A stretch of DNA of 33,680 bases. It comes from a bacterium. GTDB taxonomy: Bacteria; Bdellovibrionota_B; Oligoflexia; Oligoflexales; CAIYRB01. This document shows, in pieces, positions 18,067 to 27,239 of this stretch. The notes below the pieces were generated by a model. The model was not told where the DNA came from, did no database searches, and saw only the letters and a list, made by a program, of their open reading frames with translations. The stretch covers positions 1-33,680 of the forward strand of contig OMIY01000383.1 of assembly GCA_900299215.1 (NCBI GenBank), given 5' to 3'. Numbering within the stretch: position 1 is the first letter of the stretch; each line of letters opens with the position of its first letter. A program made the position numbers and the translations under genes.

Positions 18067-19781
18067 TGTCGTTTTCTGCATTGTTTGAGAGGTCAATTGT
18101 GTCGACTAAGTTAAATCATTATAGTGCCACTATCACTCAACCGAAGGAGCATGGCGCTGCTCAGGCAATGCTTTACGCCACTGGCCTCACCCCCAAGGAT
18201 ATGGCAAAGGCACAAGTTGGGATTGTGGCTAACTGGTTTGATGGAAATCCCTGCAATATGCACCTTGGCGAGCTTGCGCAACTAACCAAGGAGGCTGTTG
18301 TTGCCAGTGGAATGATCGGCATGCGCTTTCATACCATAGGTGTCAGCGATGGCATTTCAATGGGGACGGACGGCATGAGCTATTCATTGCCATCTCGTGA
18401 CATTATCGCTGACTCAATCGAAACTGTCATGAACGCACAATGGTATGACGCCTGCATTGCCATCCCCGGCTGTGATAAGAATATGCCTGGCGCCATGATG
18501 GCAATCGGTCGCCTGAATCGCCCGGCTCTTATGATTTACGGCGGTTCAACAGCGCCAGGGTCCAGACATCCAGGCGAGAGGCTTGACGTAGTTTCAGCCT
18601 TTCAAAGCTACGGAGCCGCTATCAGCGGAGCCATTAGTGAAGACGAGAGGCAATCCATCATCCGTCATAGCTGCCCCGGAAAAGGAGCCTGCGGCGGGAT
18701 GTACACAGCCAACACCATGGCATCAGCAATTGAGGCCATGGGCATGACCCTTCCCTACTCATCTTCGACGCCAGCCGCAGATAAGCGCAAAGCACACGAA
18801 TGTCGCGAAGCAGCGTATGCCGCACGACTTCTGATGGAGCGCGACATAAAGCCTCGTGATATCATGACGCGAAAGGCATTTGAAAACGCGATTGCACTGA
18901 CTATGGCCTTGGGCGGCTCTACCAATGCAGTTTTGCATTTAATCGCAATGGCAAGAGCCGTTGACGTTGATTTATGCCTGGATGATTTTGTCCGGATCAG
19001 TCGTGAGGTTCCCTATCTTGCGGATCTAAAGCCTTCAGGCACCTTTGTCATGAACGATCTCCATGCGGTTGGTGGAACCCCAGCTGTGCTTAAACTGCTT
19101 CTACAGCACGGTTTGATTCATGGGGATATCTTGACTGTAACCGGTAAATCCTTAGCCGAGAATCTTGCCGATCTACCTGGCTTAACCACGGGGCAAGAGG
19201 TCATAAGACCTCTCGCCACCCCGCTAGCCAGCGAAGGCCATATTAAGGTTTTGCGAGGTAATTTGGCACCTGAGGGTGCCGTTGCAAAAATAACTGGTAA
19301 AGAGGGGAAAACCTTCACGGGGCCGGCACGCGTCTTTGACAGCGAAGAAGCAATGCTTGCTGCTTTATCCGCCAATCAGATTAGCCGAGGTTCTGTCGTG
19401 ATTATCCGCTACGAAGGACCCAAAGGTGGACCAGGCATGCCGGAGATGCTCACACCAACCTCAGCTATTGTTGGTGCTGGCTTAGCAAATGACGTAGCAC
19501 TACTAACTGACGGACGATTCTCCGGTGGATCACACGGATTTATAGTCGGACACATTTCACCTGAAGCGCAGGTAGGGGGCCCGATTGCCTTAGTCCATGA
19601 CGGTGACATCATCACCATCAATGCCGAGAACTTGACGATTGAGTGGCAGGTCGAAAGCGGTGTAGAAGCACGTCGACGCCAATCATGGCTTGCACCTGAG
19701 CTGAAAGTGAAATCAGGGGTTCTGTATAAATACGTAAAAGCAGTCAGCTCGGCTTCGCTTGGTTGTGTCACCGATAGATAG
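18063..19781 (+). CDS. ilvD: Dihydroxy-acid dehydratase
   Basis: [49 protein letters not shown]. Confidence 0.95.
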   Translation: MMSFSALFERSIVSTKLNHYSATITQPKEHGAAQAMLYATGLTPKDMAKAQVGIVANWFDGNPCNMHLGELAQLTKEAVVASGMIGMRFHTIGVSDGISMGTDGMSYSLPSRDIIADSIETVMNAQWYDACIAIPGCDKNMPGAMMAIGRLNRPALMIYGGSTAPGSRHPGERLDVVSAFQSYGAAISGAISEDERQSIIRHSCPGKGACGGMYTANTMASAIEAMGMTLPYSSSTPAADKRKAHECREAAYAARLLMERDIKPRDIMTRKAFENAIALTMALGGSTNAVLHLIAMARAVDVDLCLDDFVRISREVPYLADLKPSGTFVMNDLHAVGGTPAVLKLLLQHGLIHGDILTVTGKSLAENLADLPGLTTGQEVIRPLATPLASEGHIKVLRGNLAPEGAVAKITGKEGKTFTGPARVFDSEEAMLAALSANQISRGSVVIIRYEGPKGGPGMPEMLTPTSAIVGAGLANDVALLTDGRFSGGSHGFIVGHISPEAQVGGPIALVHDGDIITINAENLTIEWQVESGVEARRRQSWLAPELKVKSGVLYKYVKAVSSASLGCVTDR

Positions 19782-19807
19782 CTGTCATCACAGCGTTATT
19801 TATCATT

Positions 19808-19826
19808 CTTTAGTGAATCACTAAAG
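19808..19826. repeat. Perfect inverted repeat downstream of ilvD
   Basis: CTTTAGTGA-a-TCACTAAAG. Confidence 0.7.
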
Positions 19827-19880
19827 TTTGATGAAGTTATGCCGAAACCTCGATGGGACTTCGGACCCTTGGAGGATAAA

Positions 19881-20657
19881 GTGGTCACGGCTCGACAACT
19901 TAAAGCTAATTGCGTTTACTGCCTAATTTCCGTGGCCACTGCCTGCGGAAGTCCTGAGCCGAACAAAACCTCGGTTCAATATAGGTTTGATAGGACAAGT
20001 TCAGAACAAACCGAAGACAGCCTCAACGCAACCAGCGTAAAGCGCAAGTCAACACAGAAGACCAGAAAAACGAAAGCCGATGAATCTGTATCGGATTCCC
20101 AGCCAGATACCGTCACGAAAGCAATAGCACCAAGCTCGACAGGAACAGGTAATCCAACAACACCCGCCAATGGAACTGTACCCCCATCGCCTACATCGCC
20201 TACTGCACCGGGACAAGGCAGCGGCGATCCAGCCATCGCTGATTGCCATAAGGGCGATGAATTTACCTGTAAGGTCGAATTTGAAATTGTCCGTCTCACG
20301 AACGAAAAACGCAGCGGCATGAGCCCACTACGCCATGACAAGAATCTCGCCTACATATCTCGAGACTGGTCACGTCAGCAAAGCCAAGTTGGCGCTATTA
20401 GTCACACCGGGTTTCCAGGCGCGAGGGTGAGTGCGTATCAACAAGAATTTGGCTCTGGCACACAAATCAATGCGGAAAATGTTGCTATGTTTAGTGGCGG
20501 TGGCAGCTCCCCTCAGGAGGTAGCCCAAAAATTTGTCGAAATGTGGTACAACAGCCCAGGCCATCGCGCCAATATGCTGGGTCCGTATCAACGCTTAGGG
20601 GCAGGTGTCTACCGTGGAGCTAGAGGTTTTTACGGCACGCAGATATTCGGTAATTGA
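19881..20657 (+). CDS. CAP/SCP-PR1 domain secreted protein, probable lipoprotein
   Basis: LTNEKRSGMSPLRHDKNLA, SHTGFPGARV, AENVAMFSGG, MWYNSPGHRANMLGPYQRLGAG motifs; GTG start 5 nt after GGAGG (19871-19875), giving a signal with VATAC lipobox. Confidence 0.85.
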   Translation: MVTARQLKANCVYCLISVATACGSPEPNKTSVQYRFDRTSSEQTEDSLNATSVKRKSTQKTRKTKADESVSDSQPDTVTKAIAPSSTGTGNPTTPANGTVPPSPTSPTAPGQGSGDPAIADCHKGDEFTCKVEFEIVRLTNEKRSGMSPLRHDKNLAYISRDWSRQQSQVGAISHTGFPGARVSAYQQEFGSGTQINAENVAMFSGGGSSPQEVAQKFVEMWYNSPGHRANMLGPYQRLGAGVYRGARGFYGTQIFGN

Positions 20658-20686
20658 AGAAATTTCGCCGCGGTAACTTCTAGAAA

Positions 20687-21133
20687 TCAAAGCATTGGTA
20701 ATTGTGCCGACTGGAACCAAAAGAGGTCAATAATCTTGACCAGATTGATAAATTGATCCATGTCGACTGGCTTTGACACATAACTATTAGCATGAAGACT
20801 ATAGCAGTGCTTTATATCCTCTTCAGCTGATGATGTAGTTAGCACAATTACCGGAATACTTCGTAGAGCCGGATCTGACTTGATTGTAGCTAGAACCTCT
20901 CTTCCGTCCTTTCGCGGTAGATTGAGATCAAGCAATACTAAGTCCGGCCTAGGAACGACGCCAATTGAGCTACGTCCATAAAGCATTTCCAAGGCCTCGA
21001 TACCGTCCCTTGCCACCGTCATGCGATGGCGCACTTGCCCCTCTTTAAGGGCTTCGACGGTCAGTCGCACGTCAGCCGGATTATCCTCAACAAGCATAAT
21101 TTCAACCGGCCTTTTCAAAGCATAGGGGCTCAA
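20687..21133 (-). CDS. CheY-like (Rcp1-type) response regulator
   Basis: IMLVEDNPADVRLTVEAL, DLVLLDLNLPRKDGREVL, VIVLTTSS, YVSKPVD; 4-bp overlap with the upstream histidine kinase. Confidence 0.9.
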   Translation of the reverse strand: MSPYALKRPVEIMLVEDNPADVRLTVEALKEGQVRHRMTVARDGIEALEMLYGRSSIGVVPRPDLVLLDLNLPRKDGREVLATIKSDPALRSIPVIVLTTSSAEEDIKHCYSLHANSYVSKPVDMDQFINLVKIIDLFWFQSAQLPML

Positions 21134-22245
21134 GACGCCAAACTCCCCGATGCTGGCAGCGTGAAATGGAAAATAGTCCCATGGGTGGGCGCAGACTCAA
21201 CCCAAATACGACCATGGTGGCGCTCGATTATTTTCTTGCAAATGGCAAGCCCAATACCGTTGCCTGGATAGTGATCCCGGGTATGAAGACGCTGAAACGC
21301 CACAAATATGCGGTCCCTATACTCAGGGGCGATACCAATACCATTATCCTCTACACTGATGATCCAATCGTCCAATTTGCGAACGGAGCTGATCTTAATA
21401 CACAAGGGGCGTTCATTTGATCGAAATTTGAGCGCATTGCTTAGGATATTTTGAATGACTTGGGTTAGCTGGGATGCATCGCCCAAAACCGTCGGAAGAT
21501 GAGCCACCTCAACAGTGGCTTTAGCCTCATCGATCACGGGCGCAAGATACATGATCACCTGTTTAGTCAGCTGGCCGAGATCAGTGGGCTTAAACTCACG
21601 ACCCCGAGTCGTAAGGCGTGCATAGGCTAAAAGATCGTTGATCAAGGCTTGCATTCTTTTCACGCCCTCGACCGTGAAGTCGATGTATTCTTCAGCCTCT
21701 GAATCAAGTTTACCAGTGTATCGCCTTTTCAAAAGTTGCGTATAACCACTCACGACGCGTAAGGGTTCTTGCAAATCGTGACTAGCAATGTAGGCGAATT
21801 GCTCTAGTTCTTCATTGGAGCGCTTCAGCTCTGCTACCAGCCGCTGCAAATCACCTTCCAACCGACGCCGATCACTCACATCACGAACGATTGCGACAAC
21901 GCACTTTTGTCCATCCACCTCCGTGCCGCTCAAACTAATTTCAACGGGTAACGTAGTTCCATTTTTCCTTTGCGCCGAAAGCTGCAAGCCGGCACCCATC
22001 GGACGCGCGCGAGGTGATCGCATATACCCTTGCCGAAGTTCGGCATGTCGGAGCCTACCAGCTTCCGGCACCAAAATATCGATTGAAGCGCCGACGAGTT
22101 CAGCGACGCCATAGCCGAATAGTTGAGTACATTGTTCACTTGCTAACATTATTTTACCGCTCTCGTCGCACACCAGGATTCCGTCGGGCGCTGACTGCAT
22201 CAAACTTTTGAAAATTGAAGCTGAGGAAGAATCATTTCGTTTCAT
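21130..22245 (-). CDS. PAS-domain histidine kinase (phytochrome-kinase-like transmitter)
   Basis: PAS (SAPDGILVCDESGKIMLASEQCTQLFGY), HisKA LEQFAYIASHDLQEPLRVVSGYTQLL, HATPase N/G boxes. Start MKRNDSSS (22245) preferred over the 22338 ORF start. Confidence 0.9.
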   Translation of the reverse strand: MKRNDSSSASIFKSLMQSAPDGILVCDESGKIMLASEQCTQLFGYGVAELVGASIDILVPEAGRLRHAELRQGYMRSPRARPMGAGLQLSAQRKNGTTLPVEISLSGTEVDGQKCVVAIVRDVSDRRRLEGDLQRLVAELKRSNEELEQFAYIASHDLQEPLRVVSGYTQLLKRRYTGKLDSEAEEYIDFTVEGVKRMQALINDLLAYARLTTRGREFKPTDLGQLTKQVIMYLAPVIDEAKATVEVAHLPTVLGDASQLTQVIQNILSNALKFRSNERPLCIKISSVRKLDDWIISVEDNGIGIAPEYRDRIFVAFQRLHTRDHYPGNGIGLAICKKIIERHHGRIWVESAPTHGTIFHFTLPASGSLAS

Positions 22246-22292
22246 AAGCTTTCTACATAAGCAAAATTGAGGCCAAATGGTTTCAGGCTTGA

Positions 22293-22311
22293 ATCCCACT
22301 AATTGTGGGAT
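22293..22311. promoter_or_regulatory. 19-bp palindrome, candidate enhancer/operator site
   Basis: ATCCCAC-taatt-GTGGGAT, perfect 7-bp arms, about 85-100 bp upstream of the -24/-12 element. Confidence 0.45.
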
Positions 22312-22393
22312 ATAACACAAATGCGTGGGGTGCAACAATTGGAGGCAATCAGCACATAAAAGGCAACTGCCTATATTGATTGACTATTAAAAA

Positions 22394-22410
22394 CTGGCAC
22401 CAATGTTGCT
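22394..22410 (+). promoter_or_regulatory. Sigma-54 (-24/-12) promoter
   Basis: CTGGCACCAATGTTGCT matches YTGGCAC-N5-TTGCW with correct GG-N10-GC spacing; 41 bp upstream of the start codon. Confidence 0.75.
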
Positions 22411-22451
22411 CCAGGTAGGATGTTGGCCAAGTCTTAGAGGAACTGAGTCGG

Positions 22452-23210
22452 ATGACACAATCAACCACCACACAAGACGCTGCTCTGATGACCATGGCCA
22501 GATGGGTCTCAACCATCGCCGACAACATCAGAAACCCAATCAGCGGCATCAGCGCGGCACTCAGTATTTTAGAACATCAGCTACGGTCTTCGGACACTGA
22601 TCTAGACTCGACAACCCCTTTAGTTGACGATGCGCTCGCACGAATTAGGCTAAGACTGACTAGTCTAAGTGAATATGTCTCAGAACTGATTGATTTCGCC
22701 AAACCGGCAGTGATCCAACCTTCCCTGACCGATTTAAACAGCTTGGTAAACGCTACGAAGAACCAGACTTTGCGCGACTTACCAGGCGTTCAGGTAGCCA
22801 CGAAATTCAGCTGCAGAACATCCACAGTGAAGGCCGATCATGATCGATTACGCATAGTTCTTTCGGGAATCATGCGGAACGCCGCCGAAGCAGCGCTGAC
22901 CACTACCAGCCAAAACAAACCGCAAGTTTCCATTGCTGTGGACTGCACCCATGAAGGCTTCACAATCACCGTCTCCGATAATGGCCCGGGCTTTAGCAAA
23001 GACGCTATGCACCACGCCTGCGAACCGTTCTACTCCACTAAAGAGGCTGGAACAGGCCTAGGCCTTGCCATTGCAGCCAAAGTCGTCCGAGCCCACGGAG
23101 GGGAAATTACGATCGGCAAGAGTACGTCACTGGGGGGCGCCAAAGTGTCTCTCTATCTGCCTGAAAGCAGGAAAAGTGGCCCAGATCATCTATTGTTACC
23201 TGTAACTTGA
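22452..23210 (+). CDS. Soluble histidine-kinase-like protein (HATPase_c intact, H-box His replaced by Asp)
   Basis: STIADNIRNPISGISAALSIL H-box-like segment; ATPase boxes RNAAEAA, VSDNGPGF, EPFYSTKEAGTGLGLAIA. No TM or recognisable sensor domain. Confidence 0.8.
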   Translation: MTQSTTTQDAALMTMARWVSTIADNIRNPISGISAALSILEHQLRSSDTDLDSTTPLVDDALARIRLRLTSLSEYVSELIDFAKPAVIQPSLTDLNSLVNATKNQTLRDLPGVQVATKFSCRTSTVKADHDRLRIVLSGIMRNAAEAALTTTSQNKPQVSIAVDCTHEGFTITVSDNGPGFSKDAMHHACEPFYSTKEAGTGLGLAIAAKVVRAHGGEITIGKSTSLGGAKVSLYLPESRKSGPDHLLLPVT

Positions 23211-23219
23211 GGAACCCCT

Positions 23220-24863
23220 ATGAGCACCCAAACTACACATGGCAAATCCTCGCAACCATCGATCAACCTTAAGGACACAAAGATCCTGATCGTCGACGAT
23301 GAAGACATTCTCGCCTGGAGCATAGATACGGAGCTCCGTGCACTTGGTGCGGACACTACACGCGCCGGGAGCGTACGAGAGGCAATTGACCGTTTCCATC
23401 AATTCACCCCTGACGTTGCCATCACCGACCTTAGACTTCCGGATGGCAATGGACTGGAGCTTCTAAAAAAATGGCGTCTTGAACTACCAGACATGCCCGT
23501 GATTCTAATCACTGCGCATGGCGCCATTGATTCGGCCATCACCGCGCTTCGCCTTGGTGCCTGTGATTATCTGCAAAAGCCCTTCGACATGAAGGACCTT
23601 CTGGCTGCCGTGGGCCGCGCAACAGAAATTGCAAAACTGCGACAGAAGGTCAGCCGCTTGCAAGGTCGCGAAATAGGAACCAGCGAAGTTAAGATCGTTG
23701 GCGATACGCCAGCCATGCGTCAGCTCCAAAATGAATTGACAAGAATTGCTAAAAGTAAAGCCCAGACTGCCCTAATTCTTGGCGAAAGCGGAAGCGGCAA
23801 GGAACTAGCCGCCCGCGCCATTCACGAGTGGAGCGATCGTGCAGGCCATCCATTTGTCGAGATCAATTGCGCATCGATTCCTGAAACCCTGCTCGAGAGC
23901 GAGCTTTTCGGCTACGAGAAGGGCGCCTTCACCGATGCCAGAGAACGTAAACTAGGTCTGTTTGAAATTGCCCGCAATGGAAGCATATTTTTAGATGAAA
24001 TTGGCGACATGCCACAGAAGCTTCAAGCCAAGCTACTGAGAGCGATAGAGTACCGGAGGTTCAAACGCTTAGGTAGCACTAAAGACATTGAATTCACTGG
24101 TCGGATCATAGCGGCCACCCACCGTAATCTTCTCGAGGAGGTCGCGGAAAAAAGGTTTAGAGCCGACTTGTACTACCGCTTGAGCGCCCTACCCGTGCAT
24201 GTTCCATCATTGCGCGAAAGAATTGAGGATTTACCCAGACTAGTCGACTTTTTCCTACAAAAAATCAGCGGCGACCTAGAACTGCGTCGCCCCGAGGTTA
24301 GTCACGAAGCCCTCGAATTACTTATGCGCCATGACTGGCCAGGCAATGTTCGCGAGCTTAAAAACGTACTCGAACGAGCCCTAGTATTTTATGAACCACA
24401 GGTGCTGGAACCAGGCCATCTTCGCATGGACGCCGTGCCAGAATCGGCAGGCAGAGCGGCAGCGCTACCCCCAAGCACAGTCGACGTTACACCTACCGAA
24501 GTTAAGGCGCCCTTGGCAGAAAGCAGCCCAGATATGGTCCGCGTCGATCAATTGCATACGCACATGATACCCCGAGCTGGAGCCACAAGTAGCCTAGGAG
24601 CCCCTATAAGCCCCCACTTCTCACTCACCCAAGAGCTGCGCGACCTACCAGCAAAACCTGAACCTGTAACCAATAACTTTCGCCTACCGGCATCGGGACT
24701 AAACTTGGAAGAGCTTGAAAAAAGTCTTTTAACTCAAGCCCTGGACCAGGCTAGACACAATCAGACGCGGGCGGCACAATTGTTAGGGATTACTCGCCAC
24801 ACTTTGCGCTACCGCATGGAGAAGCATGGACTGCTAGCACCACACCACGGTGCTTTGGCATAA
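23220..24863 (+). CDS. NtrC-family sigma-54-dependent response regulator
   Basis: Receiver (ILIVDDED, ITDLRLPDGNG, LQKPFD), AAA+ (GESGSGKELAARAIH, ELFGYEKGAFTDA), Fis-type HTH (NQTRAAQLLGITRHTLRYRMEKHGL). Confidence 0.95.
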   Translation: MSTQTTHGKSSQPSINLKDTKILIVDDEDILAWSIDTELRALGADTTRAGSVREAIDRFHQFTPDVAITDLRLPDGNGLELLKKWRLELPDMPVILITAHGAIDSAITALRLGACDYLQKPFDMKDLLAAVGRATEIAKLRQKVSRLQGREIGTSEVKIVGDTPAMRQLQNELTRIAKSKAQTALILGESGSGKELAARAIHEWSDRAGHPFVEINCASIPETLLESELFGYEKGAFTDARERKLGLFEIARNGSIFLDEIGDMPQKLQAKLLRAIEYRRFKRLGSTKDIEFTGRIIAATHRNLLEEVAEKRFRADLYYRLSALPVHVPSLRERIEDLPRLVDFFLQKISGDLELRRPEVSHEALELLMRHDWPGNVRELKNVLERALVFYEPQVLEPGHLRMDAVPESAGRAAALPPSTVDVTPTEVKAPLAESSPDMVRVDQLHTHMIPRAGATSSLGAPISPHFSLTQELRDLPAKPEPVTNNFRLPASGLNLEELEKSLLTQALDQARHNQTRAAQLLGITRHTLRYRMEKHGLLAPHHGALA

Positions 24864-24919
24864 ATCCAAGAACTTGGTGAGTACCCCATAAGCCACAGAA
24901 GTAAATTATCCAAGGAGGG

Positions 24920-26119
24920 ATGAAGATGATCTCTGTTAATGGCAAGATAAATATTTTTTTTGGCCTCGGTGCGGGGATACTCGTCGCATCAAAAGTCGTT
25001 GTCGCTGCTCCAGCCTCACAGGCTAAGCAGGATGTTCCGACTCAGTCTATTATGCAGCAAATCATTGGGCCATTATCCAGAGTACTTCCACTCAGCTTTG
25101 ATGACCTAAGCTTTGAGTCTCCCAAAAATAGACCCGCCATAAGCAAAGATCTCAAACAACTAATGGACAGCGCCAACCACCTAGAGGATCACGCAAAACG
25201 CAAAGATAAGGCATTCGACTACATAGCTAAATCACTGCGCAACGATGCACGTCACGCCTTTCACCGCTTCGAGCGCGGGGATTTTGAAGAATCTAGATTC
25301 GCAATTCACAACATGACAGAAAATTGCATTGCTTGTCATGAAAGCCTCCCCGAGACTCATAAAGTTCCACCGGCTACGGGATTTTTTTCCGCTTTGAAAA
25401 TTGACCGGCTACATCCACTTGAAAAGGCTCATTTTTACGTAGTGAGTCGGCAATTCGATGACGCACTAAAGACTTATGAGGATTATTTTACAAGCGGGAG
25501 TGTGCCACTTACCAGCATCGGTCTACTTGGCTCCTTCACCGATTACTTGAAAATCGCCACGAATGCCAAAGGAGACCTTGATAGACCTAAAAAACTGATT
25601 GAGAAAATATTGGCGCGCCCTGATCTCCCCGGACACGTGAAGAGCCAGATGACCAATTGGCTGAACGCGATCATTCAACTCGAATCGGAAAAGGCCCTTA
25701 CAAAGTCGGACGTAGCAGCGGCCCAAAAAGTCTTAAGTCAGGGCCGTGAAATTATGGAATTCCCGCGCGATCGCAACGGTACAGTTCATTATGTTACTGC
25801 CGCCGCAATCCTAAATCGATACGTACATGATCACCCAGAAGCTAATGCAGAAGTGGCAGAGGCATACTACCTTCTCGGCATTACTGAATCACTTCTAGCC
25901 CATTCTTATTGGATATCCCGCGAAGAGTTTGATTTTGAAACTGCAATCCGCCTAGCGCCGTCTGCTTCATTTGCTGAAAAGGCCTACACTCTGCTCGAGG
26001 AGAGCTATACGGTTGGATTTAGCGGATCAAGCGGCACCCATATCCCACCGGATGTCAAAGCTCTACTTGCGGAATTAAGAAAGTTAATTGATCAGGCGAA
26101 ATCTCAGCAAAAAACTTAA
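24920..26119 (+). CDS. Periplasmic protein with single CxxCH haem-binding motif
   Basis: Signal sequence; TENCIACHES; rest helical and unfamiliar. RBS aaggaggg upstream. Confidence 0.65.
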   Translation: MKMISVNGKINIFFGLGAGILVASKVVVAAPASQAKQDVPTQSIMQQIIGPLSRVLPLSFDDLSFESPKNRPAISKDLKQLMDSANHLEDHAKRKDKAFDYIAKSLRNDARHAFHRFERGDFEESRFAIHNMTENCIACHESLPETHKVPPATGFFSALKIDRLHPLEKAHFYVVSRQFDDALKTYEDYFTSGSVPLTSIGLLGSFTDYLKIATNAKGDLDRPKKLIEKILARPDLPGHVKSQMTNWLNAIIQLESEKALTKSDVAAAQKVLSQGREIMEFPRDRNGTVHYVTAAAILNRYVHDHPEANAEVAEAYYLLGITESLLAHSYWISREEFDFETAIRLAPSASFAEKAYTLLEESYTVGFSGSSGTHIPPDVKALLAELRKLIDQAKSQQKT

Positions 26120-26132
26120 AGGAGTCACGTTT

Positions 26133-26519
26133 ATGAAGTCTCTTATCCGTGCATCCATTGCGGCAGCCGCTATTACGGCAGGACCAGTAGGCTATGGAGC
26201 CGATAGCAACGTCAAAGTTCTGATGCGAGATAAACTTACAGCCGCCCATGGTCTCCTTGAAGCACTTGCTACCGAAGACTATGCCAAACTCGAGCATTTT
26301 TCGGGTCTGCTGTACGACCTCAGTAAGGCCAGTTCCTGGAGCAAGGCCGATTCACCGGACTTTCAATATTATTCAAAGAGCTTCCAGAATGCCGCAGCCT
26401 ATGTCAAAGACCAGGCTAAAGCCCATAACCTTGAGGGGGTTACGGTTGGCTACGTTAGAGTTTCCCTTGAGTGCGTCCAGTGCCACAAATTTGTCCGAAG
26501 CCAAGGACAAAAGCGCTAA
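26133..26519 (+). CDS. Small periplasmic cytochrome-c-like protein (CxxCH)
   Basis: ATG at 26133 after aaaggag; signal peptide MKSLIRASIAAAAITAGPVGYGA; C-terminal LECVQCHKFV. Confidence 0.7.
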   Translation: MKSLIRASIAAAAITAGPVGYGADSNVKVLMRDKLTAAHGLLEALATEDYAKLEHFSGLLYDLSKASSWSKADSPDFQYYSKSFQNAAAYVKDQAKAHNLEGVTVGYVRVSLECVQCHKFVRSQGQKR

Positions 26520-26541
26520 CCTGAAAATATTATTGAATTTG

Positions 26542-26567
26542 TTTAGGGCACCCAGAGGTGTCCTAAA
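26542..26567 (+). terminator. Hairpin after the CxxCH genes
   Basis: TTTAGGGCACC-caga-GGTGTCCTAAA, 11-bp stem with one G-U pair, 23 nt after the stop; no U-tract. Confidence 0.55.
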
Positions 26568-26737
26568 CTTGGTCACCAAACGTCCCAAAAATTGTCCACT
26601 TGGACCTTTTTTGGCCTCACGCCGGAACCAACCAAGAAATACAACGTAATAATATTATTCGAGAAACAGTTTTTTGTTACATTCTTTTGTGCACGGCATG
26701 GACGTTGCAGTCTCCCAAATTAGGGAGCTTTGTAGTC

Positions 26738-27211
26738 ATGTCACGTCCTATGAAAATTAGTACAAGAGACTTTGACCGAGCGATTGGTTATTTGATTCGA
26801 AATCATGATCGCTCGATTTCGTTGGAGGAGCTCGCCGATTCGACCGGATTAGCAAAGGTCAGCCTCAATCGGCTGTTTAAATCCTATTGTCGACTAACCC
26901 CAATGCAATGGATGTGGAATTATCGAGTCCATCTAGCAAAGGCTGTGATTACACATAAACCAGAACTAGAGTTACGACATGTAGCATCAGTTTGCGGTTT
27001 TAGTAACCAGGCGCACTTTTCAAAACGCTTTGCCGCACACACTGGGATTAGGCCTGCTGCATTTAGAGCGGAGGTTCGCTCTACAAGGACTAATAAGCGC
27101 AAGCCAGCGAACCACGATGCCAAACAGTTATTATCTCAACGTCAGCTCAATAGGATTAAAAAACACGCTTTATTATCCTATCAAACGCAGAATCGAGCCA
27201 AAGAGAAATAA
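26738..27211 (+). CDS. AraC-family HTH-only transcriptional regulator
   Basis: Two HTH segments: SISLEELADSTGLAKVSLNRLFK and LRHVASVCGFSNQAHFSKRFAAHTGIRPAAFR; start at MSRPMK. Confidence 0.85.
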   Translation: MSRPMKISTRDFDRAIGYLIRNHDRSISLEELADSTGLAKVSLNRLFKSYCRLTPMQWMWNYRVHLAKAVITHKPELELRHVASVCGFSNQAHFSKRFAAHTGIRPAAFRAEVRSTRTNKRKPANHDAKQLLSQRQLNRIKKHALLSYQTQNRAKEK

Positions 27212-27212
27212 T

Positions 27213-27233
27213 CAGCCCTTGCAACAAGGGCTG
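27213..27233. terminator. Hairpin between convergent genes
   Basis: CAGCCCTTG-caa-CAAGGGCTG, 9-bp perfect stem immediately after the AraC stop. Confidence 0.5.
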
Positions 27234-27239
27234 TAACAC

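Noticed and set aside
19118-19771. Antisense ORFs inside ilvD (19118..19375 and 19409..19771)
   Set aside because: Fully within a strongly conserved gene on the opposite strand; no recognisable motif.
22327-22334. GGTGCA resembling an NtrC half-site upstream of the sigma-54 promoter
   Set aside because: The matching left half (TGCACC at N5 spacing) is absent; likely chance. The 22293-22311 palindrome is a better candidate.
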